DNA from: Artocarpus heterophyllus
Lineage: Eukaryota; Streptophyta; Magnoliopsida; Rosales; Moraceae
Reading direction: 5' to 3'
DNA: 64,000 nucleotides
NCBI GenBank assembly: GCA_025403435.1
Contig: JAJQZP010000256.1
Location: forward strand, 434,001 to 498,000
Notes under the pieces: generated by a model
Database searches by the model: none
Told to the model about the DNA's origin: nothing
The model's input: only the letters and a program-made list of their open reading frames with translations
Made by a program: the position numbers and the translations under genes
Shown here: piece after piece, positions 1 to 11,837 of the stretch
Layout of the letters: each line of letters begins with the position of its first letter
How positions within the stretch are numbered: position 1 is the stretch's first letter

Positions 1-1750
1 GTAAAGATTGTTATGTTGTCGATATCCCTTTTGGGAGATAGTTTGTCTTGACCATCGAAAGTGGACTCTATGAATAAAAATATTAGCATGTTGTCATAGG
101 TGACGATGTGTTGAATCAACACATAAAGTGAATTGATTTGGATTAATAATTCTGTCTCGGCAAATCGATTCACTTTAGACAATCATTTGTATTGTATCTT
201 AATCCTGAGATGAATAGTAAGCCCGTTGTCTTGACTTATGTCTTTTGATGTAGCAAAGGGTGACACCCACATCTTAATAGTGGTATGCATGCTAGTACTT
301 TGGAGGCATGGCTCTTGACAACGTAGACCTGTTATTTATAGATATGTAATCCATAGCTCCTCTTTAGGAGTAATGATATCCTCTTATATGCGTTATCCTG
401 TAATTAGAAAATGGGAGCGCTCAACCATTTAGATACATAGGTGTAACCGAATGGTATACTATCTTTGGATGGTAAGTTTTTCGATGGTGAGATAATAGAA
501 TGTAAGATAAAAATAATCAGGAAGGTAAGACAGAACTTGACCTTAAGCCGATTATGGATAATCATATGGGGATACAATACACTATGGTATGTCATGGAGA
601 CTTAGCTATACGAGCTTCGTAATTCTATGTAGTTTGAGAGTGCAGCTCCAAGCTTTTAGTAGAGTAGCGTTAGAGTTGATAATTATGAAATATATATCTG
701 GGATTTTGGGTTTCATAATTATCAGGAGCTTGAACTATATAGGTCCATTTGGTCCCCTTTGCTAGCTCATAACATCCTATAACGATACGGCATGCTTTTT
801 CAATAATTGGTAACTTATGTCAGATTTATCAGATTGGTTAAAATTTGAAAGAATTAGATAATTCATGTCTGTTTATCGGTTGAATTAATTTTGTGACAAA
901 AATTAATTCAAGATAAACTTGTTGAATTATTGAGATCGGATAATTCTTGTCTGTTTATCGGTTGATTTAATTTTGGATAAATTAGATCAAGATAAACTTG
1001 TAGAATTATTGGGAATTCATTTATTTTCCTAGAGATTATCTAGATAAAGTTGTTTTGATCAGATAACTTCTCTATTGGGTTATTTGAATTAAAACTGAGG
1101 CTTTATCCTATAGAATCTCGGGTGGATAATAAAAGATTCGCGAAGATATTTATTCAACAGTTCGGCCTATCGATCTATGTGTTCGGCCTACCGATGAGCC
1201 TGTTTGGCCTGCCGAACATCCTAATTGGCCTGCCTATGAGCGAAGGATAAGATTACGCGTTTTACGCGGATCTTATTAGATATTGATCCAATTTTGATTT
1301 TGGTTTGAATTTTGAGACCTAATCTGATAAGAACTGACAATTAGACCAACCTCTATAAATAGGGAGTAAGTCTTAACAGTTACTTAGATCAATTGAGAGA
1401 TTAAGAGCGATACTCTGCTGGTGAGAATCTGAAAACTCCCTGAGAGCTTTTGTTCACAAATCATGAACACTAGCTTTGGTTCTCTCGATTGGTTGGAAGG
1501 AGAGTCACCTGATGGAAGAGCTGTACGTGTGAACCCACACTCACTCTGGTCGTGGATAGAGAATATCAAAGAAGACTAGTTGGTTGAGGCTCTTCTGGAA
1601 CGTTACTTCTCTTCACGTTTTGCGAGGGTTCTTTGGCAATCAAAGGTTAGTAAGATCTGGTTAATATATGCATATAGCATGTTAAACTTGTGTTTTAAAA
1701 ATACTCTAATGTAAAATTTTAAAAATTTCGCTCCGTACTATTTTTCCAAT
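1..1750 (+). mobile_element. LTR-retrotransposon fragment, family R1 copy 1
   Basis: No intact coding region. From about 725 on, the sequence is repeated at 47050-47993, and from about 1059 on also at 25300-26093. All three copies share a plus-strand TATA box (TATAAAT near 1354; equivalents near 25603 and 47592), followed by a leader and the stretch ending in TTGGTTGAGG. Copy 3 ends in TTTTCCAACA, as a plant LTR U5 would, so I read the three as U3-R-U5 of one LTR family. Positions 1-724 have no second copy here and may be the same LTR or adjacent element sequence. The terminal CA is missing in this copy, where gypsy LTR sequence takes over at about 1750. Ty1 or Ty3 class cannot be decided. 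Confidence 0.6.
1155..1240. repeat. Cluster of GGCCTGCCGA-type motifs in the R1 LTR
   Basis: Four spaced versions of a 15-bp motif (TTCGGCCTATCGATC, TTCGGCCTACCGATG, TTTGGCCTGCCGAAC, ATTGGCCTGCCTATG) lie about 20 bp apart, upstream of the TATA box. The same motif is arrayed in the three solo LTRs at 34294, 38515 and 48388, which belong to another family. R1 copies 2 and 3 lack it. A shared protein-binding site or a short insertion are both possible. Confidence 0.6.
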
Positions 1751-4700
1751 ACTTACGCTCAGTAAGTTTAAAGGTAATCTCACAAATCATGTAAACATGC
1801 TTTAAAAACTTTTCTCATAAAAACCTTTCTTTTAAAACGTTTTTCATAAACATTTCTGAAAACATTTTTCATTAAACATTTTTGAAATGTTTGCCATAAA
1901 CGTTTTCATAAAACATTTCTTGAACGTTTTTCTTAAAGCGTCCTTCATAAACCTTTTCTTGAAAACATGAAAATGTTTTTCATGAACATTTTACGTAAAA
2001 CATTTCTCAGAATGTTTTCCATAAAATGTAAATATTCCATAACAAGGAAAACAAGCAAAATCAAAATGCATGTACTCATTTATGCTCAATTATGAACTTT
2101 CAGTTATGAACATTTTATGAACATTCTTTTCTTACTTTAACTTTCGATCTTTGTTCCTTAACTTTTCTTATCTTACTTTAGTGTTCGTACAACATCATTA
2201 ATCATGAGATCATGAACATGATGCTTTCCTTATGGAAGACTTAGGACCATCGAACACCAAGGTCATATACCTTACATCAAGGAGATCAAACTTTAACTTT
2301 ACTTGTATACCTCACATCAAGGAGGTCACAGTTTTAACTTTACTTTCAGTACCTCACAACAAGAAGGCTGGTACGACAATTTATTTTTATCTTTATTTTA
2401 CATTCTTTTTAACTTTAGTGAGCATATCAAATGCTAACACATCATATGTAAACACATTTGTAAATCATAACTTGTACTGTAAAACTTATTGCATAACAAA
2501 TGCAACATAAAAAATATAATTTAAACTGTAAAATATTATGCATTAACAAAATGCAAAACATACTTTTATCATAATTATTGCAAATACATTGCAAACTTTT
2601 ACTTGATCTTTAAAAATTTTATGCATATTAAATACAATCATGCTTTAAACATAATAATTACAAATACATTGCAAATCTTGACTTTAAACTTTAAAACCTC
2701 TTGCATAAAAAATGCAATCACACTTTAAAAATAACTTGCATAACAATTGCAAACATATCTATAAGCATTTAAAAATCATTTACTCTATGCTGTAGGTGAG
2801 GTTTGAAACTTACCTAGATAACGCTCTAGCATTCCTTATTCCATTTCTTTTCCTTTCATTAGTCGGCTTTTGTGTCTTAATCAAACGACACCCAACTAAT
2901 TAGTTCACTTTTCTTATTATCAATCTACTTGATTGACAATATAACTTAAACATTAGACATTCATTCATTTTTTTTTTTTTCATAACTTAGTATACTATCG
3001 GTTTACCCCTCTCTTTACTTTGTACCCCATTGCTTTTAACTTTGTAACCCACCAGGTTACCGTACCTTTTACTAAACTTTATAAATTATTAGGTTAACAC
3101 TCTTTTTACGTGGCTCTGTAACCCATCAGGTTACTTTTTTCTTTACTTAACTTTGTAACCTACTAGGTTTTATTTCGTTTACTTGAACATCCTTTCTTAA
3201 ATCTCCCATCTCACATGACGGTTTCATTACTTAACATATTATGGAACATTTTCCATCTAAGGGTGTTATGCTAATTCAGAGTGTTCAACTCTTTTTTAGC
3301 CGTTTATCTTAAAAATGACGATTTTACCCCTAACAAGTTTTTAGTCTATTTTATAACTTTATAAAACTCACTGCTTAAATTTACCATTTCATTACCTACA
3401 TATTATGAAAAAATTCCCACTAAGGAACATTTCCTGGCATTTGGCGTTTTGGCCTTTATCATAAAATGACCATTTTGCCCTTAATCTCTTTTTCTTTCAC
3501 TCTTTACTTGACTAAGCTTTGAATCCTTTAAAAACATAATCCCTGTGGTTACTTACTACCCACAGAAATGCAGAAACTTAATGTTCCTGGGTGAAAACCT
3601 AGTTTTACACAATTTTATTGTTTTGGCCCAAAATATAAAAATATTTACATTTTTGTCCCCGGAGCCAAAAGCGACCACTTTATACCAAAACATCCATTTT
3701 TTTACAGGGAATAAATCTTACAAAAGTACCATGGTCAAATTCAATACATTTAATAAATTTTCCATTTCTTGAAATTTTGTGCTCAAAATTTCATAAAATT
3801 CATAACTTCTAAACCGAGTAGAATTTTGACAAGATATCCACATTGTCCTAACATTTTCAATGAGTTCTACAACTTTTATGTTTTGACTTTTCTTAAATTC
3901 TAATGTTAAGATGGACTTTTTGGCTAATTTTTAAATCTGCTGAACTTTCATAAAACTCTATAACTTAGTCCTTTTGAAATTTTGCAAAACTTTGTTTATG
4001 AAAGTTGTTTCCCTCACTGTGTTGGCAAATTCTATACCATATTTGGAACATAAATTGGCCTCTAAGGCCCTCAAAATCCCATTACCTTGAAATTAGTTAA
4101 ACTTTACAAAGTTTAACAATTTTCACTTTTTACCACAAAACTCTTATTTCTTTCTTTCTTTCATCACCACCATCAATATAAAGCATAAAACAATCATGCC
4201 ATAAGGTCCATTTACATGCCATAGCTCAAAACATATCATTAAACACTTGGCATGCATAAGAGAATACAAACTTTAACATAACTTGTAAGGCTAGGATATT
4301 ACCTAATCGTTCCCAAGTGTTTGTCCCCACCTTTTAGCACTTGAGAGCTTCCAAATTCCCTTGATTAGAATCCACTTCATGGCATAAAAGTTCCATCAAG
4401 AACTTGAACAAAAACCCTAGAAAAGCTTAGGGAAAAGTTTAGTTTTCTTACCTTAAGGTTTGAAAAACCTTGAACTTGAACTTGAAACTTGCTTAAAAGT
4501 GAAACCTTGTGAAAAATTTGCTTGAGAAAATTTTGGAGAGAAAGGAGACCAAGGTAGCCGTGGATGGTGGGGGAAAATGCAGAAAAAATGGTTTTCCTAA
4601 GCTTTCATGGAAGCTTATCCCATTTGAATTAAAGTGGTGAGTCACCACTTAATCATACTTACCTAAGGTGGCCTTTAAGGATTGGGCCACATTAGGTGAT

Positions 4701-5242
4701 GTGCTAGTCCAATCAAATTCTTCAAAGTGTCCCCCTTTTTTTTTCACAATCTAAGTTTATAATGACAATATTCTTCCTATACTGCCGGTATTCCTTTTTA
4801 TACAATTCATGAGGTTCCACAACCTTCCATACTTATTTACATTTACTACATAATGTAATTTCAATATTATTTAACTTTGTACAGTCCAAATTTATATTGA
4901 TAGTATTTCTCTTATATTGTCGGTATATTCTCTATATTGCTGCAGCATTCCTCATTCATCCATGTTCTCCAAACAATATTATTCCTATACTGTTTTAACT
5001 TAAACAGTCTAATTTCTATACTACTTAATCTTAAACATTCTAATTCTTACACTGTATTACTTTTGCAGTGTAATTTTTATACTACATAATTTTATCAATG
5101 TACTTTCTTACACTGCATTATTCTAATATTGTATAATTTTTCATGTTATGATGCAGTATGTTTTCCTTTAACTATATTTTTGTCTTAACATAATTCTTAA
5201 TTTATTGCATTTTTAATGCATTAAAAATTCTTGGGTGTTATA
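1751..5242 (-). mobile_element. Ty3/gypsy-type element, 3' LTR (truncated at its outer end)
   Basis: Collinear with 6640-10249 over about 3.5 kb, with scattered substitutions and small indels. Read on the minus strand it begins TATAACACCC, a one-base decay of the usual TGTAACACCC start, directly after a purine tract. The outer ~515 bp, including the CA terminus, is missing: at about 1750 it abuts the R1 LTR. It contains short hairpin-like repeats (GTAACC...GGTTAC at 3044-3060 and 3118-3134; CCTCACATCAAGGAGG units around 2265-2375) and AAACATTTTTCAT-like low-complexity units. The 75-aa frame at 3545 is an accident of this LTR. Confidence 0.75.
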
Positions 5243-5258
5243 ATCTTCTTTCCTTCAA
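5243..5258 (-). other. Polypurine tract (PPT) of the gypsy-type element
   Basis: On the minus strand GAAGGAAAGAAGAT directly precedes the LTR start TATAACACCC. It follows a TTTAGGATGAAAATTTT stretch resembling the usual 3' end of plant gypsy internal regions (fibre of 'GGACGAAATTTT' type). This is the expected priming site for plus-strand DNA synthesis. Confidence 0.65.
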
Positions 5259-6110
5259 AATTTTCATCCTAAAAAATTAGAACCTTCATGGGTAGTTCAT
5301 TTCCTTATCACCCTTTCCGTTCTTAACATACTTTCCTTTATCATTACTTTCTTAATAAAATCTAAGTCTCCAACTTAGAACCTCACAAACTTTCATCATT
5401 TCATTGATATATTTCTTTAAATTGTGACACCATACTTCTACTGCGCAACTCTGATCTTTCATCATTTGAGCGCAGTTTCAATTCATATTAAAGTTTAGCA
5501 TTCTACTAGTGAATGCTATTCTTGAAAATTCATTTTTATCCTATGCGCATCATGACTATCAAAAGATTAGGGTCATTCGACCACAAAATCCATAATTTTA
5601 TGGTCCTATATCTATTTTAAAATTACATTTTTTTGTTCCATATGACACCAAAAATCACTTTCGGACGTCAATTATTCCATTCTCTTGATCTGCTATCCTC
5701 GTTCTGCATATAGTCAATACCCAACGACTTCTAACAGAGCGAGATTTGCCCATACGGAGACACCATTGTGCGCATAAACAGCATAACGTATCATGAGCTC
5801 ATCTTCTTGATTTTTGAGCCTTTGGCCATCTGTTGACCATCATTGACCACGTTTGATCATCATTGACTTGATACCGCTGATGGACGATAACCACCGTCGA
5901 CTTGCGGGGACATTATATCATCTAACATTACATTCATCCTTAGACCTTTGCCTTCTCATTGCTCATCCGAAAGTGCTAACACTAAAGGCTATATCCGGCA
6001 TAAACACGTAACTATTAAATACTAACTTTTCTTCCTACTTAACTTAACTTACTTACTTGAGCTATGGTATAGCGGACATATGATAGCGCGAGATGGGATG
6101 GCATGATACC
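5259..6110 (-). mobile_element. Deleted internal region of the gypsy-type element
   Basis: Only about 880 bp separate the PPT from the PBS, where an autonomous gypsy element needs roughly 4 kb or more for gag, protease, RT, RNase H and integrase. I find no reading frame with recognisable gag or pol motifs on the minus strand. Short open stretches near the PBS side could be the start of gag and those near the PPT the tail of integrase, but neither is readable. The element is therefore internally deleted or non-autonomous, of LARD-like architecture. Confidence 0.55.
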
Positions 6111-6122
6111 GCTCTGATACCA
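6111..6122 (-). other. Primer-binding site, tRNA-iMet type
   Basis: The minus strand reads TGGTATCAGAGC, the standard plant retrotransposon PBS complementary to the 3' end of initiator methionine tRNA. It lies 2 bp inside the LTR end (LTR ...GTCGTCACA, then GG, then the PBS). This fixes the orientation as minus and the inner end of the 5' LTR at 6125. Confidence 0.85.
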
Positions 6123-6124
6123 CC

Positions 6125-9100
6125 TGTGACGACATACCTTTTCGGGTAGTCATTAAACTTTCTTTAAACATCATTTCTTAAGAATTAATCTTACTTAGTA
6201 AGAAAAATATTGAATTAATTTTTTTTTCTTTTCGTTTTAAAATCCTTGAAAAACATACTTAAAAACTGTTACGACCACTGTCACCATTTAAGTTGAGACC
6301 TCGCTTAACACTTTCCTTTAAACCATTTCAAATGGTTTCTTAAAACTTAATAAGAAATATTTATTAAATCATAGCTTAAAACTTCACTTTATAATTATAT
6401 AAAACAGATCGTAAAATGTATCTTAAAACTTTGAAAACATTTCTTAATACTTTGACTTTTTGAACTTTGAAAATATTGTATCAAATAGTGGGAAAACATT
6501 TTCTCTGTACAGTAGAAACTTACTATGGCGGTATCCATACCTAAATATTCACAACTGTCTTCCGCAGCACCGAGCTTTTCATACACGTCCTACTGGTCAC
6601 CCTTAAGACAACCCATGGCATGAAGGAACTTTTTATGAGCTTACACTAAGTAAGTTCAAAGGTTATCTCACAAATCATGTAAACATGCTTTAAAAACTTT
6701 TCTCATAAAAACCTTTCTTTTAAAACTGTTTCTTAAATGTTTTTCATAAACATTTCTGAAAACATTTTTCATAAAATTTTTTCATTAAACATTTCTGAAA
6801 AGTCTTACATAAATGTTTTCATGAAACATTTCTTGAATGTTTTTCTTAAGCGTCCTTCATAAACCTTTTCTTGAAAACATGAAAATATTTTTCAAAAACA
6901 TTTTACGTAAAACATTTCTTAGAATGTTTTCCATAAAATGTAAATATTCCATAACAAGGAAAACAAGCAACATCAAAATGTATGTTTCCATTTATGCTCA
7001 ATTATGAACTTTCAGTTATGAGCGTTTTATGAACATTCTTTTCTTACTTTAACTTTCTATCTTTGTTCCTTAACTTTCCCTATCTTATTTTAGTGTTCGT
7101 ACTAACATCATTAATCATGAGATCATAAACATGATGCTTCCCTTGTGGAAGACTTGGGACCATCGAACACCAAGATCATATACCTCACATCAAAGAGGTC
7201 AAATTTTAACTTTACTTGTATACCTCACATCAAAGAGGTCACAACTTTAACTTTACTTTCAGTGCTTCACAACAAGGAGGCTAGTATGATACTTTATTTT
7301 TAACTTTAGTGAGCATATCAAATACTAACACATCATATGCAAATACATTTGTAAATCATAACTTATACTATAAAACTTATTGCATAACAAATACAACATA
7401 AAACTTATATCTTAAACTGTAAAATATTATGCATTAACAAAATGCAACAAATACATTTGTAAATCATAACTTATACTATAAAACTTATTGCATAACAAAT
7501 ACAACATAAAACTTATAACTTAAACTGTAACATATTATGCATTAACAAAATGCAAAACATACTTTTAACATAATTATTGCAATACATTGCAAAATTTTAC
7601 TTGATCTTTAAAATTTTTATGCATATTAAATGCAATCATGCTTTGAACATAATAATTGCAAATACATTGCAAATCTTGATTTTAAACTTTAAAACCTTTT
7701 GCATAAAAAATGCAATCACACTTTAAAAATAACATGCATAACAATTGTAAGCATATATATAAGCATTTAAAAATCATTTACTTTATGTTGTAGGTGAGGT
7801 TTGAAATTTACCTGGATAACGCTTTAGTGTTCCCTATTCTGTTCTTTTTCCTTTCATTAGTCAGCTTCTGTGTCTTGATCAAACGACACTCAACTAATTA
7901 ATTAGTTAACTTTTCTTATTATCAATATACTTGATTGATAATATAGCTTAAGCATTAAACATTCATTCTTTTTTTTTTCAAACTTGGTATACTGTCGGTT
8001 TACCCTTCTTTTTACTTTGTACCCTATTGCTTTTAACTTTGTAACCCATTAGGTTACCGTACCTTTTACTTAACTCTATAAACCATCAGGTTATCACTCT
8101 TTTTACGTGGCTCTGTAACCCATCAGGTTGCCTTTTTCTTTACGTAACTTTGTAACCCATCGGGTTACCTTTCGTTTACTTGAACATCTCTTATTAAATC
8201 TCCCATCTCACATGACTGTTTCGTTACTTGACGTATTATGAAACATTTTTCATCTAAGAGCATTATGCTAATTCAGAGTGTTCAACTCTGTTTTAGTCGT
8301 TTATCTTAAAAATAACGATTTTACCCCTAACAGCTTTTTCGTCCATTTCGTAACATTGTAAAACTCAATGCTTAACTTTACCATTTCATTATCTACATAT
8401 TATGAAAAAATTTCCACTAAGGAACGTTTCCCGACATCAGGCGTTTTAGATCCGTTTTGGCCTTTTTTCATAAACTGACCATTTTGCCCTTAATCTCTTT
8501 TTCTTTCATTATTTACTTGACTAACCTTTGAATCCTTTAAAAAAATAATCCCTATGGTTACTTACTACCCATAGAAATGCAAGAGCTTAATGTTTCTTGG
8601 TGAAAACTCAGTTTCACACAATTTTAAGGTTTTAGCCCAAAATATAAAGATATTTACATTTTTGTCCCCGGAGCCAAAAGTGACCACTTTATACCAAAAC
8701 ATCCAGTTTTTCATGGGGAATAAAACTTATAAAAGCACTGTGGTCAAATTCAATACATTTCATAACGTTTCCATTTCTTGAAATTTTGTGCTTAAAATTT
8801 CATAAAATTCATAACTCTTAAACCGAGCAAAATTTTGAAAAACTGTCTAAATTGTCCTACAGTTTCAATGAGTAATACAAATTTCATGTTTTGACTTTTC
8901 TTAAATTCTAACGTTAAGATGGACTTTTTAGCTGATTTTTAAATTTGCTGAACTTTCATAAAACTCTACAATTTAGTCCTTTTGGAATTTTGCAAAACTT
9001 TATTCATGAAAGTTGTTTCCCTCACTATGTTAGCAAATTTTATACCATATTTGGAACATAAATTGGCCTCTAAGGCCCTCAAAACCCCATTTCCTTGAAA

Positions 9101-10249
9101 TTAGTTAAACTTTACAAAGTTTAACAATTTTCACTTTTTACCACCAAACTCTTATTTCTTTCTTTCGTTCATCACCACCATCAATATAAAGCATAAAACA
9201 ATCATGCCATAAGGTCCATTTTCATGCCATAGCTCAAAACATATCATCAAACACTTGGCATGTATAAGAGAATACAAACTTTAACGTAACTTGTAAGGCT
9301 AGGATATTACCTAATCGTTCCCAAGTGTTTGTCCCCACCTTTTAGCACTTGAGAGCTTCCAAATTCCCTTGATTAGAATCCACTTCATGGCATAAAAGTT
9401 CCATCAAGAACTTGAACAAAAACCCTAGAAAAGCTTAGGGAAAAGTTTAGTTTTCTTACCTTAAGGTTTGGAAAACCTTGAACTTGAACTTGAAACTTGC
9501 TTAAAAGTGAAACCTTGTGAAAAGTTTGCTTGAGAAAATTTTGGAGAGAAAGGAGACCAAGGTAGCAGTGGATGGTGGCGGAAAATGAAGAAAAAATGGT
9601 TTTCCTAAGCTTTTATGGAAGCTTATTCTATTTGAATTAAAGTGGTGAGTCACCACTTAATCATACTTACCTAAGGTGGCCTTTAAGGATTGGACCACAT
9701 TAGGTGATGTGCTGGTGCAATCAAATTCTTCAAAGTGTCACTTTTTTTTTTCACAATCCAAGTTTATACTGACAGTATTCTTCCTATATTATCGGTATTC
9801 CTTTCCATACAATTCATGAGGTCCCACAATCTCCCATACTTATTTACATCCACCACATAATATAATTTCATCATTATCTAACTTTTTACAGTCTAAATTT
9901 ATACTGACAATATTTTTCTTATACTGTCGGTATATTCTCTATACTGCTGCAACGTTCCTCATTCATCCATATTCTTAAAACAGTATTATTCTTTTACTGC
10001 TTTAAGTTAAACAATCTAATTTCTGTACTGCTTAATCTTAAATAGTTTAATTCTTACACTACATTACTTTTACAGTATAATTTTTATACTACATAACTTT
10101 ATCAGGGTACTTTTTTACAATGCATTATTCTAATACTGTATAATTTTTTATGTTATTATGCAGTATTTTTTTCTTTAACTGTATTTTTGTCTTACCATAA
10201 TCCTTAACTTATTGCATTTTTAATGCATTAAAAATTCTTGGGTTTGACA
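6125..10249 (-). mobile_element. Ty3/gypsy-type element, complete 5' LTR (4.1 kb)
   Basis: On the plus strand it runs from TGTGACGAC to GGGTTTGACA, i.e. TG...CA termini. From 6640 it matches the other LTR (1751-5242); 6125-6640 is the part that LTR has lost. It carries a private tandem duplication (7340-7555). At 4125 bp it is long for a plant LTR, though Ogre/Tat-type and some chromoviral elements reach this size. A clean target-site duplication cannot be checked because the other outer end is missing. The frame at 8590 corresponds to the one at 3545 in the other LTR and is not a gene. Confidence 0.75.
7340..7555. repeat. 108-bp tandem duplication inside the 5' LTR
   Basis: The block starting CAAATACATTTGTAAATC at 7340 is repeated at 7448 with few changes. 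The other LTR has a single copy (about 2448-2555). The duplication therefore arose after insertion, because both LTRs are identical when an element integrates. Confidence 0.8.
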
Positions 10250-10257
10250 AACCTATG

Positions 10258-11335
10258 GCTCTACCACATTTATATATTGGATATTTATATTCTTATGTCC
10301 TCTGTTTTAAGCTATACTTTAGGTTTTTGATCTCATTGAATCTACACCTTCATATTAGATTTAATACATAAATCGATATCTTACCTCGATCAATCTTCAA
10401 TTTTGACATTAAAAATCTTTTTATTTATTTTTCTTTTTTTTTGGTTTACAAAAAGAAATATTTGGGTTTAGTATCGGTGTTCTTGATCTTTCAGGGGTTT
10501 AGATATCTTTTTTTTTGGGTAATATTAGTAATGTGTTTAAAGCTTTAAGAATTTGTTTGGTAATGCGATTTTGATGTGTTTTATTTTGGTTTAGGATCTT
10601 TTTTTTTATAAAGATTTGTATTGTTGATGCTTTATGGATGTAAGATTTGGATTTTTGATGTTGTGTTGTTTGATAATTATGTGCTTGAGTGGAATTTAAT
10701 ATTGGTTCACACATTTTTTGGGGATATTTCCGTCGGATTTTCATTGACAATTTGAAACATGAGACAGTCGTGGATGATGCATTATTTTCTCTCCCTACCA
10801 TGAGAATGTCAGTAGGATTCAGAATTTCATTTGGATAACAACAAGAAGAGAAAAGTAAATGTTAAAATGATCAAATAAGACTACAATAATTACAAAAACC
10901 ATCTAATATGGTACTACAAAAGATGGTTTTTAGATGAGCTATTGTTAAAAATAGGATTTTATCCTAGTTCATGCACTTGTACTTAAAAAACGTTGTGAAA
11001 TATCAAGGAATTTAATTCACTCTCAATTTTAAGATTTTTTTTAACCGTTGGTTATTTTTTTGTTTACTTTTTTACAAGTGGCTCTACCATATTTTTTTTT
11101 ATATAAGAGGAAAGGGAATGCCACTTACTTTGAGTGGGGTTAAGCGTGACTCGAACCCTTAACTTATGGTCAGTCAATCAACTATTGACTGAGGTAAGAT
11201 ATAGATATGTGTATTAAATCTAATATGAAGATATACATTAGATGAGATCAAAAATAGAAGATATAGTATTTGAATAAACCTAAAATACAAGATATAAAAA
11301 AGTAAATAATCCATTATATATTTATAGCTATTGAT
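10258..11335. repeat. Inverted arms flanking a 640-bp segment (duplication copy 1)
   Basis: The left arm (about 10276-10410, TTGATCTCATTGAATC... ) is the reverse complement of the right arm (about 11187-11330, TATTAAATCTAATATGAAG...). Between them lies the segment beginning TTTGGTTTACAAAAAG at 10435. In copy 2 the two arms sit next to each other (57530-58050) and the segment precedes them. Near 11140 is a TCGAACCC stretch of the type seen in tRNA-derived repeats, too weak to call a SINE. Confidence 0.6.
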
Positions 11336-11416
11336 AATTTTGATTCACTTCTAGACACCTATCAAATTAAATTGATTAAGAAAATGCTTGGTCTGAAGTG
11401 TTGCAGAAAATATGCA

Positions 11417-11837
11417 GAGCATCTCTAATGCAATGCTAAATTAATATGCCAATAGCAAATTTAGTATTTGAGTGAAAAAAATTATACTTTCCAATATGAT
11501 ACTATTTTTATTGCCAAAATTTACTATATGCAAATTTTTAGTGGCAAATTTGTCATAAAGTTTAGCATATAATAAATTTAACATTTGATTCCTATTGGTT
11601 GATATATTAATTTTTTTACTTTAATAATTACAATATTATCACTTTTTAATTATTTTAATATTAAAAATTTATTTTCACAAGCTTCAAGATTTAATAATTA
11701 TAACAAAAGATAATTATAACATTTCAAATAGCATTATTTATTGGAGTATAAAATAAAATAACATATTAAATATGTTATTTTTATACTTTTTGATGGCAAA
11801 TATAATATTGACATTAGCTTTTACATTAGAAATAGGC
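11417..11837 (+). mobile_element. MITE family M1, copy 1
   Basis: It starts GAGCATCTCTAATGCAATG and ends in ...ACATTAGAAATAGG, the degraded inverse of the start. It resembles 24824-25229, 58143-58560 and, inverted, 22450-22849. Non-coding, about 420 bp. It lies within the long duplication and has a counterpart at the same place in copy 2, so it predates that event. Confidence 0.75.

Noticed and set aside
3545..3772. 75-aa frame also present at 8590-8781
   Set aside because: The conserved pair is explained by the two LTRs of one element; no similarity to a known protein, and the frame differs in start and length.
11125..11180. TCGAACCC phrase resembling a tRNA T-arm (possible tRNA or SINE)
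   Set aside because: No matching acceptor, D- or anticodon arms and no A box at the right distance.
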